Shown: piece after piece, positions 43,711 through 53,115 of the stretch
Layout: each line of letters starts with the position of its first letter
Numbering within the stretch: the stretch's first letter is position 1
Assembly: GCF_900637515.1 (NCBI RefSeq)
Contig: NZ_LR134375.1
Coordinates: 248,001-312,000, forward strand
From: Veillonella dispar
GTDB taxonomy: Bacteria > Bacillota > Negativicutes > Veillonellales > Veillonellaceae
Length of the DNA: 64,000 nt
Direction of reading: 5' to 3'
Notes under the pieces: model-generated
What the model saw: only the letters and a program-made list of their open reading frames with translations
What the model was told of the DNA's origin: nothing
Database searches by the model: none
Made by a program: the position numbers and the translations under genes

Positions 43711-44895
43711 ATGGGACAATATAATTTTGATCAAATTTTAGATAGAACGCACACAAAATCTTTGAAATACGATTTTGCTGTGAAGCGCGGTAAACCAGCG
43801 GACGTATTGCCGTTCTGGGTGGCGGACATGGACTTTGAGGTGCCACCTGAGTTGAAGCAAATTTTGCTAGATCGCGTAAACCATGGTGTATTTGGTTATA
43901 CAGAATCCGATGATGAATACTTTAAAGTATTACAAAACTGGTTTACTACGCGCTTTAACTGGACACCAGAACAAAAATGGCTAGTTAAAACACCTGGTAT
44001 CGTCTTTGCCTTGGCCATGGCGGTTCGAGCTTTCACCAATGAAGGGGAAGGCGTGCTTATCAATCAACCGGTATACTATCCATTTAGTATGGTTATCGAT
44101 GATAATGATCGCCGCCTTATCAATGTGCCATTACTCAAAGGCGAAGAGAAGTATACCATTGATTTTGAGGGCATTGAACGGGCCATCGTTGAGGAAAATG
44201 TAACATTATTCCTCTTATGTAATCCCCACAATCCAGTAGGCCGCGTGTGGACTGAGGATGAGTTAAAACGACTTGGCGATATTTGTATTAAACATAATGT
44301 ACTCATCGTAAGTGATGAAATCCACGCTGACTTTGTTTGGAAAGGACATACTCATAAGGTCTTTGCTGACCTAGGTGAAAGCTATGCAGAACATTGCATC
44401 GTATGTACTGCACCGAGCAAGACCTTCAATATTGCAGGTTTACAAGTAAGTAATATTTTCATTCCTAATGATTCCTTACGTCGTCGTTTCATTAAAGAAA
44501 TCGATCGTGCTGGCTATAGCCAGTTAAATACGATGGGCATCGTTGGTTGTGAAGGGGCCTACAAAGTTGGGGCACCTTGGCTTGACGAGTTAAAAGAATA
44601 TATTCAAGATAATATTCAATTCACCATCGACTATGTAGCAAAGTATATGCCGAAAATTCACGTATATCGTCCGGAAGGGACGTATCTCATGTGGCTAGAT
44701 TGCTCAAAGCTGCCATTAAGCCCTAAAGAGCGTGATGAATGGATCATTAATGATGCTAAATTATGGCTCGATACAGGCTCTATGTTTGGTGTAGATGGAG
44801 AAGACTTTGAACGTATTAATGTCGCTTGCCCTCGCAAGATATTAGAAGAAGGGCTCGAAGCTTGGCGACGTGCTTACGAGGCTAAAGGCTTTTAA
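43711..44895 (+). CDS. patB: PatB/MalY-type cystathionine beta-lyase (aminotransferase fold)
   Basis: A 394-residue class I/II aminotransferase-fold enzyme. The start NFDQILDRTHTKSLKYDF, then LPFWVADMDFEVPPEL, is the PatB/MalY signature; the PLP lysine sits in CTAPSKTFNIAGLQ. These enzymes cleave cystathionine or cysteine C-S bonds to homocysteine or sulfide, with pyruvate and ammonia. It starts 10 bp after metB with AGGAG in the gap, so the two are co-translated, which supports the order cystathionine synthesis, then cleavage. Confidence 0.9.
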   Translation: MGQYNFDQILDRTHTKSLKYDFAVKRGKPADVLPFWVADMDFEVPPELKQILLDRVNHGVFGYTESDDEYFKVLQNWFTTRFNWTPEQKWLVKTPGIVFALAMAVRAFTNEGEGVLINQPVYYPFSMVIDDNDRRLINVPLLKGEEKYTIDFEGIERAIVEENVTLFLLCNPHNPVGRVWTEDELKRLGDICIKHNVLIVSDEIHADFVWKGHTHKVFADLGESYAEHCIVCTAPSKTFNIAGLQVSNIFIPNDSLRRRFIKEIDRAGYSQLNTMGIVGCEGAYKVGAPWLDELKEYIQDNIQFTIDYVAKYMPKIHVYRPEGTYLMWLDCSKLPLSPKERDEWIINDAKLWLDTGSMFGVDGEDFERINVACPRKILEEGLEAWRRAYEAKGF

Positions 44896-44956
44896 TTAGA
44901 TTAGTTAAATTGTTTCGATTAGGTTATCAAATTGTAGAATATATAGAGGTGATAAT

Positions 44957-45916
44957 ATGCCTATTAAAGTAATAAAAAATTTACCGGCCATTACGAAATT
45001 AGCTCAAGAGAATATTTTCGTTATGGATACTGAACGGGCGGAGAATCAACAAATCCGACCTTTGCAAATATTGCTAGTCAATTTGATGCCTACTAAAGAA
45101 GTTACTGAAACTCAAATCTTACGTGCTCTCAGTAATAGTCCATTGCAAGTGAATTTAACATTATTGCATACTGCATCTCGCAAGGCTAAAAATACAGATG
45201 AACAATATTTAGAAACGTTTTACCGTACCTTTGATGAAGTGAAAGATGAGTTCTTTGATGGCATGATTATCACTGGAGCTCCTGTAGAATTAATGCCCTT
45301 TGAAGAGGTAGACTATTGGTCTGAATTGGTAGAGATTATGGATTGGGGCGAAGAGCATGTATACTCTACGTTCTATATCTGCTGGGGTGCTCAAGCTGGT
45401 TTGTATCACCACTTTGGTATAAATAAATCCATTATGGATGAGAAGTTATTCGGCGTGTACGAACATGATATTTACAATGATCGTCCAGTATTATTACGTG
45501 GTTTTGATGAGAAATTCTGGATGCCACACTCCCGTCATACAACGGTTTCCTTACAACAAATTAAGGAAAATCGAGATTTGGAATTGTTGGCAGGTTCTGA
45601 GGCAACAGGGGCAGCTATTGTTCGCAGCTTAGACAATAAACATATCTTTGTATTTGGTCATGCCGAATACGATTGGGATACACTTAATCGTGAATATGAA
45701 CGAGATGTTAAAAGAGGGTTGGATATTGCAGTTCCTGAAAATTACTTCCCAGATGATGATCCTAAACAACGTCCTATCGTACGCTGGCGTTCTGTAAGTA
45801 CATTGTTATTTACAAACTGGTTAAATTACTATGTATACCAAGAGACACCGTACATTATTGAACAAATTCAAAAAATGAAATTTGAACGCGATAAAAACTT
45901 AGGTGCCTATATCTAA
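44957..45916 (+). CDS. metA: Homoserine O-acyltransferase
   Basis: A 319-residue MetA enzyme that activates homoserine with an acyl group, the first committed methionine step. MPIKVIKNLPAITKLAQEN is the usual N-terminus; the catalytic cysteine is in FYICWGAQAG, and the His-Glu pair is visible in FVFGHAEYDWDTL. Succinyl or acetyl use cannot be read with certainty; the metY gene downstream suggests acetyl. GAGGTGAT precedes ATG 44957. It is probably in the metB-patB transcript; a terminator follows. Confidence 0.93.
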   Translation: MPIKVIKNLPAITKLAQENIFVMDTERAENQQIRPLQILLVNLMPTKEVTETQILRALSNSPLQVNLTLLHTASRKAKNTDEQYLETFYRTFDEVKDEFFDGMIITGAPVELMPFEEVDYWSELVEIMDWGEEHVYSTFYICWGAQAGLYHHFGINKSIMDEKLFGVYEHDIYNDRPVLLRGFDEKFWMPHSRHTTVSLQQIKENRDLELLAGSEATGAAIVRSLDNKHIFVFGHAEYDWDTLNREYERDVKRGLDIAVPENYFPDDDPKQRPIVRWRSVSTLLFTNWLNYYVYQETPYIIEQIQKMKFERDKNLGAYI

Positions 45917-45936
45917 ATTATCGTTACTAGAAAATT

Positions 45937-46000
45937 CCCCTAATTACTTTTTAAGGTTTCTACAGAGAAATACTCTCGGAAAGTAATTAGGGGCTTTTTT
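45937..46000 (+). terminator. Terminator after metA
   Basis: A 14-bp stem with CCCCTAATTACTTT near 45937-45950 and its complement at 45980-45993, leading into TTTTTT. Confidence 0.85.
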
Positions 46001-46200
46001 ATATATAAGAAAGGGGATAGCTTGATTTGTTGCTCTTTAGAGCTTGATTTAATTCTAGGTTTTGAGGGCGTATAATTGGCTATAGCTTCAAGCTATGGAT
46101 AACGATATAAATTAATTGTAGACATAAATTTTAAAACATAGTACTATACTAGGTATAAAGAGTGAACTTAATATATAGTTAATATAAAGGAGTTGTCATA

Positions 46201-47472
46201 ATGAGTAAACAATACAGATTTGAAACTTTACAATTACATGCGGGTCATACGGTAGATCCAACAGGTGCGCGTGCAGTACCTATTTACCAAACTACATCTT
46301 TCGTATTTAAAGATGCTGAAGAAGCAGCAGGTCGTTTTGCATTGACTAATCCTGGAGGTATTTATTCCCGCCTTAATAATCCTACTACAGATGTATTGGA
46401 TGCTCGTGTTGCAGAACTTGAAGGTGGTGCTGGTGGTATCGCAGTAGCATCTGGTTCTGCAGCGGTTACATATTCCATTTTGAACGTAGCAAATGCTGGC
46501 GATAATATTGTTGCTGCATCTACATTGTATGGTGGTACTTACAACTTATTTACTGCTACATTGCCACGTTTTGGTATTCACACTAAGTTTGTAAACCCTG
46601 ATAATTTGGAAGAATTTGATGCAGCTATTGATGAAAATACTAAAGCTGTTTATATCGAGTCCATCGGTAACCCTGGTATTAACCTCGTCGATGTACAAGC
46701 AGTAGCTGATATTGCACATAAACACAATATCATCTTGATCGTAGATAACACATTTGCATCTCCATACTTGTTCCGTCCATTAGAACATGGTGCTGACGTA
46801 GTAGTACACTCTGCTACTAAATACCTTGGTGGTCATGGTACAACATTGGCTGGCGTAGTAGTAGAATCTGGCAAATTCGATTATAAAGGTTCTGGTAAAT
46901 ACCCTGGCTTCTCCGAAGGTGATGAACATTACAATGGTTTAGTGTATGGTGATTTGCCAATTCCATTCACTGTAAAAATTCGTGCTCAATTGCTTCGTGA
47001 TACTGGCGCGTGCATTACACCACTTGCAGCATGGCAAATCTTGCAAGGCGTTGAAACATTGTCCTTGCGCGTAGAACGTCACGTAGAAAATGCTCGGAAA
47101 GTAGTAGATTTCTTGACTAAACATCCTAAAGTAGCATGGGTAAGTTACCCAGAATTAGAAGACAGCAAATACAAAGCTTTAGCTGACAAATACTTCCCTA
47201 AAGGTGTTGGTGCTGTATTCACATTCGGCATAAAAGGTGGCAAAGAAGCAGGTATTAAACTTGTTGACTCTTTGGAAATCTTCTCCAACCTTGCTAACGT
47301 AGCAGATGCTAAATCCCTTGTTATTCATCCTGCATCTACAACACATGCACAACTTAACGAAGAACAACAAAAATCTGCTGGTGTAACACCAGATATGATC
47401 CGTTTGTCCATCGGCCTTGAAAATATCGATGACATCATCGAAGACTTGGCACAAGCTTTAGATAAAGCATAA
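46201..47472 (+). CDS. metY: O-acetylhomoserine sulfhydrylase
   Basis: A 423-residue PLP enzyme that makes homocysteine directly from O-acetylhomoserine and sulfide. [19 protein letters not shown] and YQTTSFVF at the N-terminus, the PLP-lysine segment [15 protein letters not shown] and the insertion around [19 protein letters not shown] separate MetY from the shorter metB-type enzyme. AAAGGAG precedes ATG 46201. With metB and patB in the window, both the direct and the transsulfuration routes to homocysteine are encoded. Confidence 0.93.
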   Translation: MSKQYRFETLQLHAGHTVDPTGARAVPIYQTTSFVFKDAEEAAGRFALTNPGGIYSRLNNPTTDVLDARVAELEGGAGGIAVASGSAAVTYSILNVANAGDNIVAASTLYGGTYNLFTATLPRFGIHTKFVNPDNLEEFDAAIDENTKAVYIESIGNPGINLVDVQAVADIAHKHNIILIVDNTFASPYLFRPLEHGADVVVHSATKYLGGHGTTLAGVVVESGKFDYKGSGKYPGFSEGDEHYNGLVYGDLPIPFTVKIRAQLLRDTGACITPLAAWQILQGVETLSLRVERHVENARKVVDFLTKHPKVAWVSYPELEDSKYKALADKYFPKGVGAVFTFGIKGGKEAGIKLVDSLEIFSNLANVADAKSLVIHPASTTHAQLNEEQQKSAGVTPDMIRLSIGLENIDDIIEDLAQALDKA

Positions 47473-47591
47473 TTTCCCACTCCAAATATGAAAATACTAT
47501 AGATCAAACTTTCTGAACATAAATTACATTCTTAAGCTCTGACCTCGCTTAAGAAATAGAACACAAACTATCAGACCTATAAAACTTATAC

Positions 47592-47624
47592 AAAAGACCT
47601 CCCTTCGTGGGAGGTCTTTTTGTG
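47592..47624 (+). terminator. Terminator after metY
   Basis: A 12-bp perfect stem, 47592-47603 with 47609-47620, and a T tract. Confidence 0.9.
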
Positions 47625-47732
47625 TTGAAGAATGTATCCTAGTTAATTGTAAATTAGATTGTTGGGTTATGGTAGACATCTATAAATATATAGTAATATC
47701 TGGAGGATAGAAGATAGAGGATAGGGAATAGA

Positions 47733-47770
47733 AAAAAGACCTTGGATTCAACGATCCAAGGTCTTTTTAA
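47733..47770. terminator. Second hairpin between metY and the PepSY-like gene
   Basis: A 15-bp perfect stem, 47733-47747 with 47754-47768, bounded by A and T runs, usable from both strands. It follows a purine-rich GGATAG-type stretch (47704-47731). Confidence 0.85.
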
Positions 47771-47789
47771 GGGAGTATAGTGTGTGTAA

Positions 47790-48000
47790 CGTTCGGTCTG
47801 TGGTGTGTGAGCACAGACCTTTTACCTATTGTGTGAGATAGGGTTTTGGGAGAGCCCTTTATGAGTTATAGGGCTCTCTAAGTTTGTGTGTTAGTTTGTG
47901 TGTTAGAGAGTGTATCCATTGGGATACTGTGTGTATAGTATGTGTGTTATATGTGTAGTGTGTCATCTTAGTGGGTTAGGATAGGGGTTCACTAGATGAA
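47790..48000 (-). other. GT-rich region (CA-rich on the coding strand) downstream of PepSY-like gene 3
   Basis: Dominated by GTGTGT and TGTGTTA runs; in the sense of the minus-strand gene it is CA-rich and G-poor. Two small stems lie inside: 47795-47802 with 47812-47819, and 47850-47858 with 47870-47878. It mirrors the CA-rich tail at 25480-25590. Confidence 0.55.
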
Positions 48001-48009
48001 AAGAGCTTC

Positions 48010-48597
48010 TTAGTATTTTGTAGTTTTTACTTTAGCACTTAAAACTTTACCGTTCATGCCATCAACTTTTACTTCTGCCTTTTTATCGCCACCAGTTGTC
48101 ATGTCGAATTTGTATACAGCTCGGCCGTTTTCACGTTCAACAGTCCATTCCATAGTTTGGAAGTCGGAACCAACTTTTTCAAGAGCTTTTGTTTCAGCTA
48201 CTTCAGGGATGATGATATTTTGAACGTTAATAGTTTTGCTAGCTTTAGCATAGCCTTTAACTTCTTTACCAACGATTTGGCCAGTTGCTTCGTCTACTTT
48301 AAGTTCTACTGCACGATTGTTGTAGTAACCTTCTACTTCATAGTAAGGGTTATGTTTAGCATCGTAAGAAATAGATTTTACAGTAGCGCCAGGGAATTGT
48401 TGTTGGAATACTGTAACAGCGCCCATGTAATCAACAGAATAGTTAGCTTGAGCGGATGGAGCTACGCTACCAACACCTTTCCAGTTGCTATTGTTGTTGT
48501 AAGCATGGTTGCTAGCTGCGCCAACTACGCCTGCTAATAATACTGTACTAACGCCAAATGCACATAATACCTTTGATACTTTCTTAACATTTTTCAT
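48010..48597 (-). CDS. Secreted PepSY-like protein 3
   Basis: A 195-residue exported protein with a signal peptide (about 1-28, ending VGA) and two PepSY-like repeats: FQQQFPGATVKSISYDAKH to VDEATGQIVG, and VERENGRAVYKFDM to VDGMNGKVLSAKV. It shares this layout with the proteins at 23241 and 24320-25446, so the window carries three members of one secreted family. Its role is unknown; binding of envelope partners or metal is possible. Ribosome site AGGAGG lies just ahead of the start. A CA-rich downstream region follows. Confidence 0.8.
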   Translation of the reverse strand: MKNVKKVSKVLCAFGVSTVLLAGVVGAASNHAYNNNSNWKGVGSVAPSAQANYSVDYMGAVTVFQQQFPGATVKSISYDAKHNPYYEVEGYYNNRAVELKVDEATGQIVGKEVKGYAKASKTINVQNIIIPEVAETKALEKVGSDFQTMEWTVERENGRAVYKFDMTTGGDKKAEVKVDGMNGKVLSAKVKTTKY

Positions 48598-48932
48598 GAT
48601 GAATGCCTCCTAATATAAGGTACTTTTATATACTGTTTTGTGAAAGTAGATTTTACTCAATCTACTTACGTATAATTTAATGTTGTTACATGAATATAAA
48701 ATGAAATTTAAAGTTTTTTGTATGAAGATGAGTATATCTTTTAGTTATTATGAACGATTGATAATAACTATAATATATGGTCAAAAAAACAAAATACTTG
48801 GAATTGCTGTATATATAGTATTAGACTACATAGTTAACTAAAAGTCAACATGCATAGTTGACAATTAAAAATACAAGTGATTTAATTTAGGTAGTTAGTA
48901 GTTTGTTGATGTGTTATTAATGGAGGTATACC
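48598..48932. other. Divergent intergenic region, PepSY-like gene 3 / bioY
   Basis: AT-rich. It contains one exact TTGTGAAAGT decamer (48638-48647) followed by an AGTAGATT/AATCTACT inverted repeat, and the GTTAAC/GTTGAC sites ahead of bioY listed separately. Confidence 0.5.
48831..48864 (+). promoter_or_regulatory. Possible biotin operator ahead of bioY
   Basis: The palindrome TAGTTAACTA (48831-48840) and the inverted pair GTCAAC (48844-48849) / GTTGAC (48857-48862) lie about 70-100 bp before bioY. GTTAAC and GTTGACAA resemble BirA half-sites, and GTTAAC also lies ahead of bioD. The spacing (18 bases) is longer than usual. Confidence 0.35.
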
Positions 48933-49499
48933 ATGAGTTCAACCGTGTCGAAACAAGGTCGCATCACTACCCGTCAGTTAACGATGACAGCACTTTTTGT
49001 CGCATTGATTGCCGTAGGTGCTTTTATACGGGTACCATTACCAAATTGTCCATTTACATTACAAATCTTATTTACTACTCTCGCAGGCATTGTATTAGGC
49101 AGTCGATTGGGGGCTGCTAGCGTTGGCATATACATTGTCTTAGGTTTAATTGGGGTACCAATTTTTACATCTGGTGGTGGTCCTGGTTACATTTTACAAC
49201 CTACCTTTGGCTATTTGATCGGTTTTATGGTAGGTGCTTATGCAGTAGGTCGTATTGCAGAATCTATGGAGAAACTTTCCTTTAAACGATTATTAGTAGG
49301 TTCCATATTAAATCTATTTATCGTATATGGCCTTGGTATGATCTATCTATACTTCATTATGAACTTGTATTTAGGTAAACCAATTGGAGTAGAGGCCGTT
49401 ATTATTACATGCTTCTTGATTCCAGTAGGTCCAGATATCTTCCTTTGTGCCGTTGCGGCATCTCTTGGCAAACGAATTGTTAAAGAATTACATCGATAA
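48933..49499 (+). CDS. bioY: Biotin transporter BioY (ECF S component)
   Basis: A 188-residue membrane protein with six segments. GAFIRVPLPNCPFTLQILFT is the BioY substrate motif region, and GGPGYILQPTFGYLIGF is the second conserved block. BioY binds biotin and imports it, alone or with an EcfAT module, which is absent here. Together with bioD and bioA in the window, the cell can both import biotin and carry out late synthesis steps. GGAGG precedes ATG 48933; a terminator follows. Confidence 0.93.
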   Translation: MSSTVSKQGRITTRQLTMTALFVALIAVGAFIRVPLPNCPFTLQILFTTLAGIVLGSRLGAASVGIYIVLGLIGVPIFTSGGGPGYILQPTFGYLIGFMVGAYAVGRIAESMEKLSFKRLLVGSILNLFIVYGLGMIYLYFIMNLYLGKPIGVEAVIITCFLIPVGPDIFLCAVAASLGKRIVKELHR

Positions 49500-49549
49500 T
49501 ATAGTCTCTATATAATACTATTATATGTTTACCAAATATATGTTTATTA

Positions 49550-49578
49550 AAACCGAGGCATTATGCCTCGGTTTTTGT
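49550..49578. terminator. Bidirectional terminator
   Basis: An 11-bp perfect stem, 49550-49560 with 49564-49574, between bioY and the convergent TIGR03943-type gene. Confidence 0.9.
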
Positions 49579-49627
49579 TTATATATTTATTTAAGCCTGT
49601 TTAAGGCTATGGGTTTAAGATTGTTTG

Positions 49628-50392
49628 TTAAGGATATACATAACCTAAAATAGGTTCTGCTGATTTTATTTTTGTAATTTCTACGTATGGTTGTTGACGA
49701 CCGTGGAAATCTCGTGTAGATACTTTGCCTTCGATAGAAACCCATTGTTCATTGGCTAAACTATCGCCATCTGGTTTATAGGCGGTCATGCCAATCGGTG
49801 CCACGTCAGCAATACAGCAGGACATAGCCATACGAGAGATGGTAAATTCATTAGATTTTAGCGTGTTATCATCGCGGTTTACATAGCCTGTCATATATAC
49901 TGTGTAGTCTTTGTATTGGTCTACATTAGATCCAACCTTTACGATTGTTTGATAGAAATTATCTGAATTTAACACAATTTCTTTTTTATCTTTAGAAATG
50001 CCAGGCTCTTTGCTTTCACTATTAACAGTAATCACCTCGCCGATGGCATCATTTGTAAAGTCGAAGTTGTTTGTATCATCATTGATGCGTGCAGCACCTT
50101 GAACACTAGTTGTAGGCACAAGGACAGGGGGAACGATGAGCAATACTACGGGAATAATGATAGGTACGATAGAGCGCCAGTTGTGTTTATAATAGCGCGA
50201 TGGAGCCCAAATAACCGTAGCCAATCCGCCTAATATGAGAGCTACACTGCTAATGCCTAGCAGTAGTTCATATCGTGGTGCGATATAGTTCAAATAACGA
50301 CCGGTTACGATTAGGTATACACAGCAGATACCTAAGATGAGGTAAAGTAAGCCTTTCACAATGGAAAAGCGATCTTTAAGTCCTAATTTCAT
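49628..50392 (-). CDS. TIGR03943/YcgQ-type membrane protein
   Basis: A 254-residue protein with about four membrane segments in the first 100 residues and a soluble domain after them. The soluble part has the family block FTISRMAMSCCIADVAPIGM, with a paired cysteine, and a final WVSIEGKVS strand. YcgQ-type proteins occur next to YcgR-type permeases, as here (the permease gene ends 52 bp upstream). Their role is unproven; linkage with COG0523 GTPases points to metal handling. AAGGAGATGA precedes the start at 50392. Confidence 0.82.
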   Translation of the reverse strand: MKLGLKDRFSIVKGLLYLILGICCVYLIVTGRYLNYIAPRYELLLGISSVALILGGLATVIWAPSRYYKHNWRSIVPIIIPVVLLIVPPVLVPTTSVQGAARINDDTNNFDFTNDAIGEVITVNSESKEPGISKDKKEIVLNSDNFYQTIVKVGSNVDQYKDYTVYMTGYVNRDDNTLKSNEFTISRMAMSCCIADVAPIGMTAYKPDGDSLANEQWVSIEGKVSTRDFHGRQQPYVEITKIKSAEPILGYVYP

Positions 50393-50444
50393 AGAATCAT
50401 CTCCTTTTATATTCATGAAGAACTGAAATAGTAATGACTAAACA

Positions 50445-51980
50445 TTAGCTTAAAAAGAATTGAAAACCTAATGCGGCTAAATAGGATATAACAACAATTG
50501 TTAAGCCTAGACGAAGAATAAATGATGTAGGCATATATTGTTTTAAAATATATACATTTTTAATATCGAGCATAGGTCCTAAGATGAGGAAACCCATGAC
50601 TGAGCTCATAGGGAACAGAGTGCTCAAGGATTTGCCTATAATAGCATCTGATGTAGAGCAAACAGAGAAGAAGAACGCTAATAATAGCAGAATTGGGATG
50701 GCCCACACATCAGGTAATGTGATACCGGCATTGATGAGCCAAGGCTTTCCATACACTTGTACTACGGATAGTACACAAGCTGCAATGGAGAAATAGAATA
50801 AGAGCTGGGAGAACTCTTTTTCCATATGAATTAGTAATCTTCTTTTATTGATATGTTTACTTTTCGATGCTTCTAAGACGATTTCTTCATAACTTAGGTT
50901 CTGTGCCGTTTTAGCTTTCATCATAGACGTAGATGGTGGTATAAAACGGAATGATAAGGCAACCAATAAAGCTACGCCAAGGCCAAGTACGATACGCCAT
51001 ACAGAAATCATTGGATTATCTGGGAAGGCATACCAGGTAGATAGAATTGTAATAGGATTGATGATTGGGCTGGCGAGCATAAATAGGAGGGCCACAGATA
51101 ATGGTACACCTCTATCTGTAAGTGCTTTAAATAATGGAATAATAGCACAGTCGCAAACTGGTAAGGCTAAGCCACTAACCATGGCGGCACCATAGCTCTT
51201 CCAAGAGTGATCTCCTAATAGTTTTAGCAGTATTCTTTGTGGAACGAAATAGCGAATGACTGTTGAACCAATGGTTCCTAATAATAGGAACGGGATAGCC
51301 TCGATAATGAGCCCTGTAATGATGGCAAAGCATTGGTGGATGGAGTAAGGAATATCATGACGGAATGCAGTGACTAATAGTATGTAGGCTGTAATGCCGA
51401 TAACTAATAGATTTGGTATGAGACCCCACGTAGAATTGCGGCATAATTCTGCTACCTTTTCTGGCGCAGGCGCTGTTACAATCTTGGCGTCACTGTTATA
51501 GGTCCGTAATAAGGCGTGATGTGTATCGGTTTCTGTGATGATACAATCGGCACTATATAATTGGCTTGTTACATCATTACCTAAACCAGGCAAAATGGAT
51601 GCGACGAATTGGTCTGTACAAAGATATAATACCTTTTCGATTTGTAATAGATGGCGCAGCTTATCACTATATAGCAAGGCTTCTAGTTGGTGAAAGCTGA
51701 TCATACCGTTCCATTCAATCCATATTTCTTTAGGCTTTACCTTGTCGATATAGCTTGCGATTTCATCAGCTATAGAACTGTATGTATCAGGTTTATTAGG
51801 CGTAATTGCACTAAGAACATCAGGATTGAGTTGTAATCCTTCTTTGATGAGTGATACAGCACCTTCTTCGGCGCTGATACATGCCGTGCCACCAAGCTTT
51901 TTGCGATATTGTAATTGTTTATTTATAAAAGTACTTTTACCAGCACCGATGAATCCGGTAACGATATAAACAGGTATCAT
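50445..51980 (-). CDS. Fusion of a CobW/G3E-type GTPase domain and a YcgR/DUF318-type permease
   Basis: A 511-residue protein with two parts. Residues 1 to about 180 are a G3E (CobW/COG0523) P-loop domain: Walker A is GFIGAGKST (9-17) after the strand IPVYIVT, but the CxCC metal motif of COG0523 is absent. Residues about 185-511 are a permease of the DUF318/ArsP type with eight or so membrane segments and the LPVCDCAIIP motif (C276, C278). Joining a GTPase to this permease is unusual. It follows a stand-alone COG0523 gene with an ATGA overlap and precedes the YcgQ-type gene, so the three make one operon. Start 51980 is set by the overlap; a GTG at 51989 is less likely. Confidence 0.85.
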   Translation of the reverse strand: MIPVYIVTGFIGAGKSTFINKQLQYRKKLGGTACISAEEGAVSLIKEGLQLNPDVLSAITPNKPDTYSSIADEIASYIDKVKPKEIWIEWNGMISFHQLEALLYSDKLRHLLQIEKVLYLCTDQFVASILPGLGNDVTSQLYSADCIITETDTHHALLRTYNSDAKIVTAPAPEKVAELCRNSTWGLIPNLLVIGITAYILLVTAFRHDIPYSIHQCFAIITGLIIEAIPFLLLGTIGSTVIRYFVPQRILLKLLGDHSWKSYGAAMVSGLALPVCDCAIIPLFKALTDRGVPLSVALLFMLASPIINPITILSTWYAFPDNPMISVWRIVLGLGVALLVALSFRFIPPSTSMMKAKTAQNLSYEEIVLEASKSKHINKRRLLIHMEKEFSQLLFYFSIAACVLSVVQVYGKPWLINAGITLPDVWAIPILLLLAFFFSVCSTSDAIIGKSLSTLFPMSSVMGFLILGPMLDIKNVYILKQYMPTSFILRLGLTIVVISYLAALGFQFFLS

Positions 51981-52846
51981 GATTGACACACTTCATTATG
52001 TACCATTGGCACATTAAAATCAGTACCAATAACGACTAAGCTATAGTCTGTGGACTCACTAGGCGCAAGGGAACAGTAGTGAGTTCCATATTGTAACTCA
52101 TGAGGCCCTTCAGTGGTTGGTACAATACCTTTAGCACGGAGTACGGTATCTGGCATACCTTCTAAGATAGTCTTCCACTGTACTAAGGTGAGTGTACGCA
52201 AGTCTTTGAATGTATGGCTCATAAATAGATGCTCATCATGTAAAGAGTGGTCATCGTGACAGTGATAGAGGCGTTTGATATAGTCTCGTAATGCAATGGT
52301 ACTCCATGCTTCTTCGTGAATAGGAGTATTTGGTGCTAACTCGTGAATCATCCGTTTTGTTATGCTTGTTTGTTGAATGTCTTCGGTATGGCTCAAGAAG
52401 ATAGAGTCACTATTTGTGATTTGATCTTTAAAGAAGAGCCCAAAGTTTTTAATAAACATAGGTGCTTGCATGGCATCAACAGTTGTTACTGATGCATGAA
52501 CATAGGCGGACTTTGCAATCTCTTCATCCTCGCAGGTATGGATGATTTCGCTTAATTTGCTGACACCAGATGGTTCTATATAGATGGTATCTACATCATA
52601 ATTTTGAAGAATATCAAGGAGTGCTTGTTGGAAGTTTCCTTGTAAGCTACAGCAAATACAGCCAGATGTAACTTCACGAATAGTAGCCCCTGTTTTAGCT
52701 AGATTGGCTGCATCGAGGCTGGTTTCACCAAAATCATTTTCTATAATTAAAATTTTATCTGTAGATTTATGTTCTTTTAGTATGTGTTGTAAAAATGTTG
52801 TTTTTCCAGACCCTAGAAATCCGGATATGATAACAATAGGGATCAT
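51977..52846 (-). CDS. COG0523 (CobW/ZigA-like) GTP-dependent metallochaperone
   Basis: A 289-residue G3E GTPase. Walker A GFLGSGKTT is at residues 9-17, the metal motif CxCC is C63-I-C65-C66, and IIENDFGE is the switch region. A His/Asp-rich loop (YHCHDDHSLHDEH, about residues 208-220) is suited to zinc or a similar metal. COG0523 proteins hand metal to target proteins under starvation. It is the first gene of the operon with the GTPase-permease fusion and the YcgQ-type protein. Start 52846 has GGAGGTACGT upstream. Confidence 0.88.
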   Translation of the reverse strand: MIPIVIISGFLGSGKTTFLQHILKEHKSTDKILIIENDFGETSLDAANLAKTGATIREVTSGCICCSLQGNFQQALLDILQNYDVDTIYIEPSGVSKLSEIIHTCEDEEIAKSAYVHASVTTVDAMQAPMFIKNFGLFFKDQITNSDSIFLSHTEDIQQTSITKRMIHELAPNTPIHEEAWSTIALRDYIKRLYHCHDDHSLHDEHLFMSHTFKDLRTLTLVQWKTILEGMPDTVLRAKGIVPTTEGPHELQYGTHYCSLAPSESTDYSLVVIGTDFNVPMVHNEVCQS

Positions 52847-53115
52847 ACGTACCTCCTGAGTAATGTAAACACAGTATACACCTATAGGATAACACAGAAA
52901 ATACACCCTAGGGTATATGCATAGTTATGAAAGTACTATTTTTCTTAAAATTCTCATTAAATATATTGGTTATATACCTTATATGAGTATAGTGACAGAT
53001 GTATTTAATATTCATAATTGATTGTGAAAAGTATTGTATATATCGATTTACGTATATATGAAGAGATACTCCTCTATGAATAAATATTAATTTCAAATTT
53101 TGGGAGAAGAATATA

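Noticed and set aside
52908-53096. 62-codon minus-strand frame before the COG0523 operon
   Set aside because: AT-rich chance frame without ribosome site or recognisable sequence.
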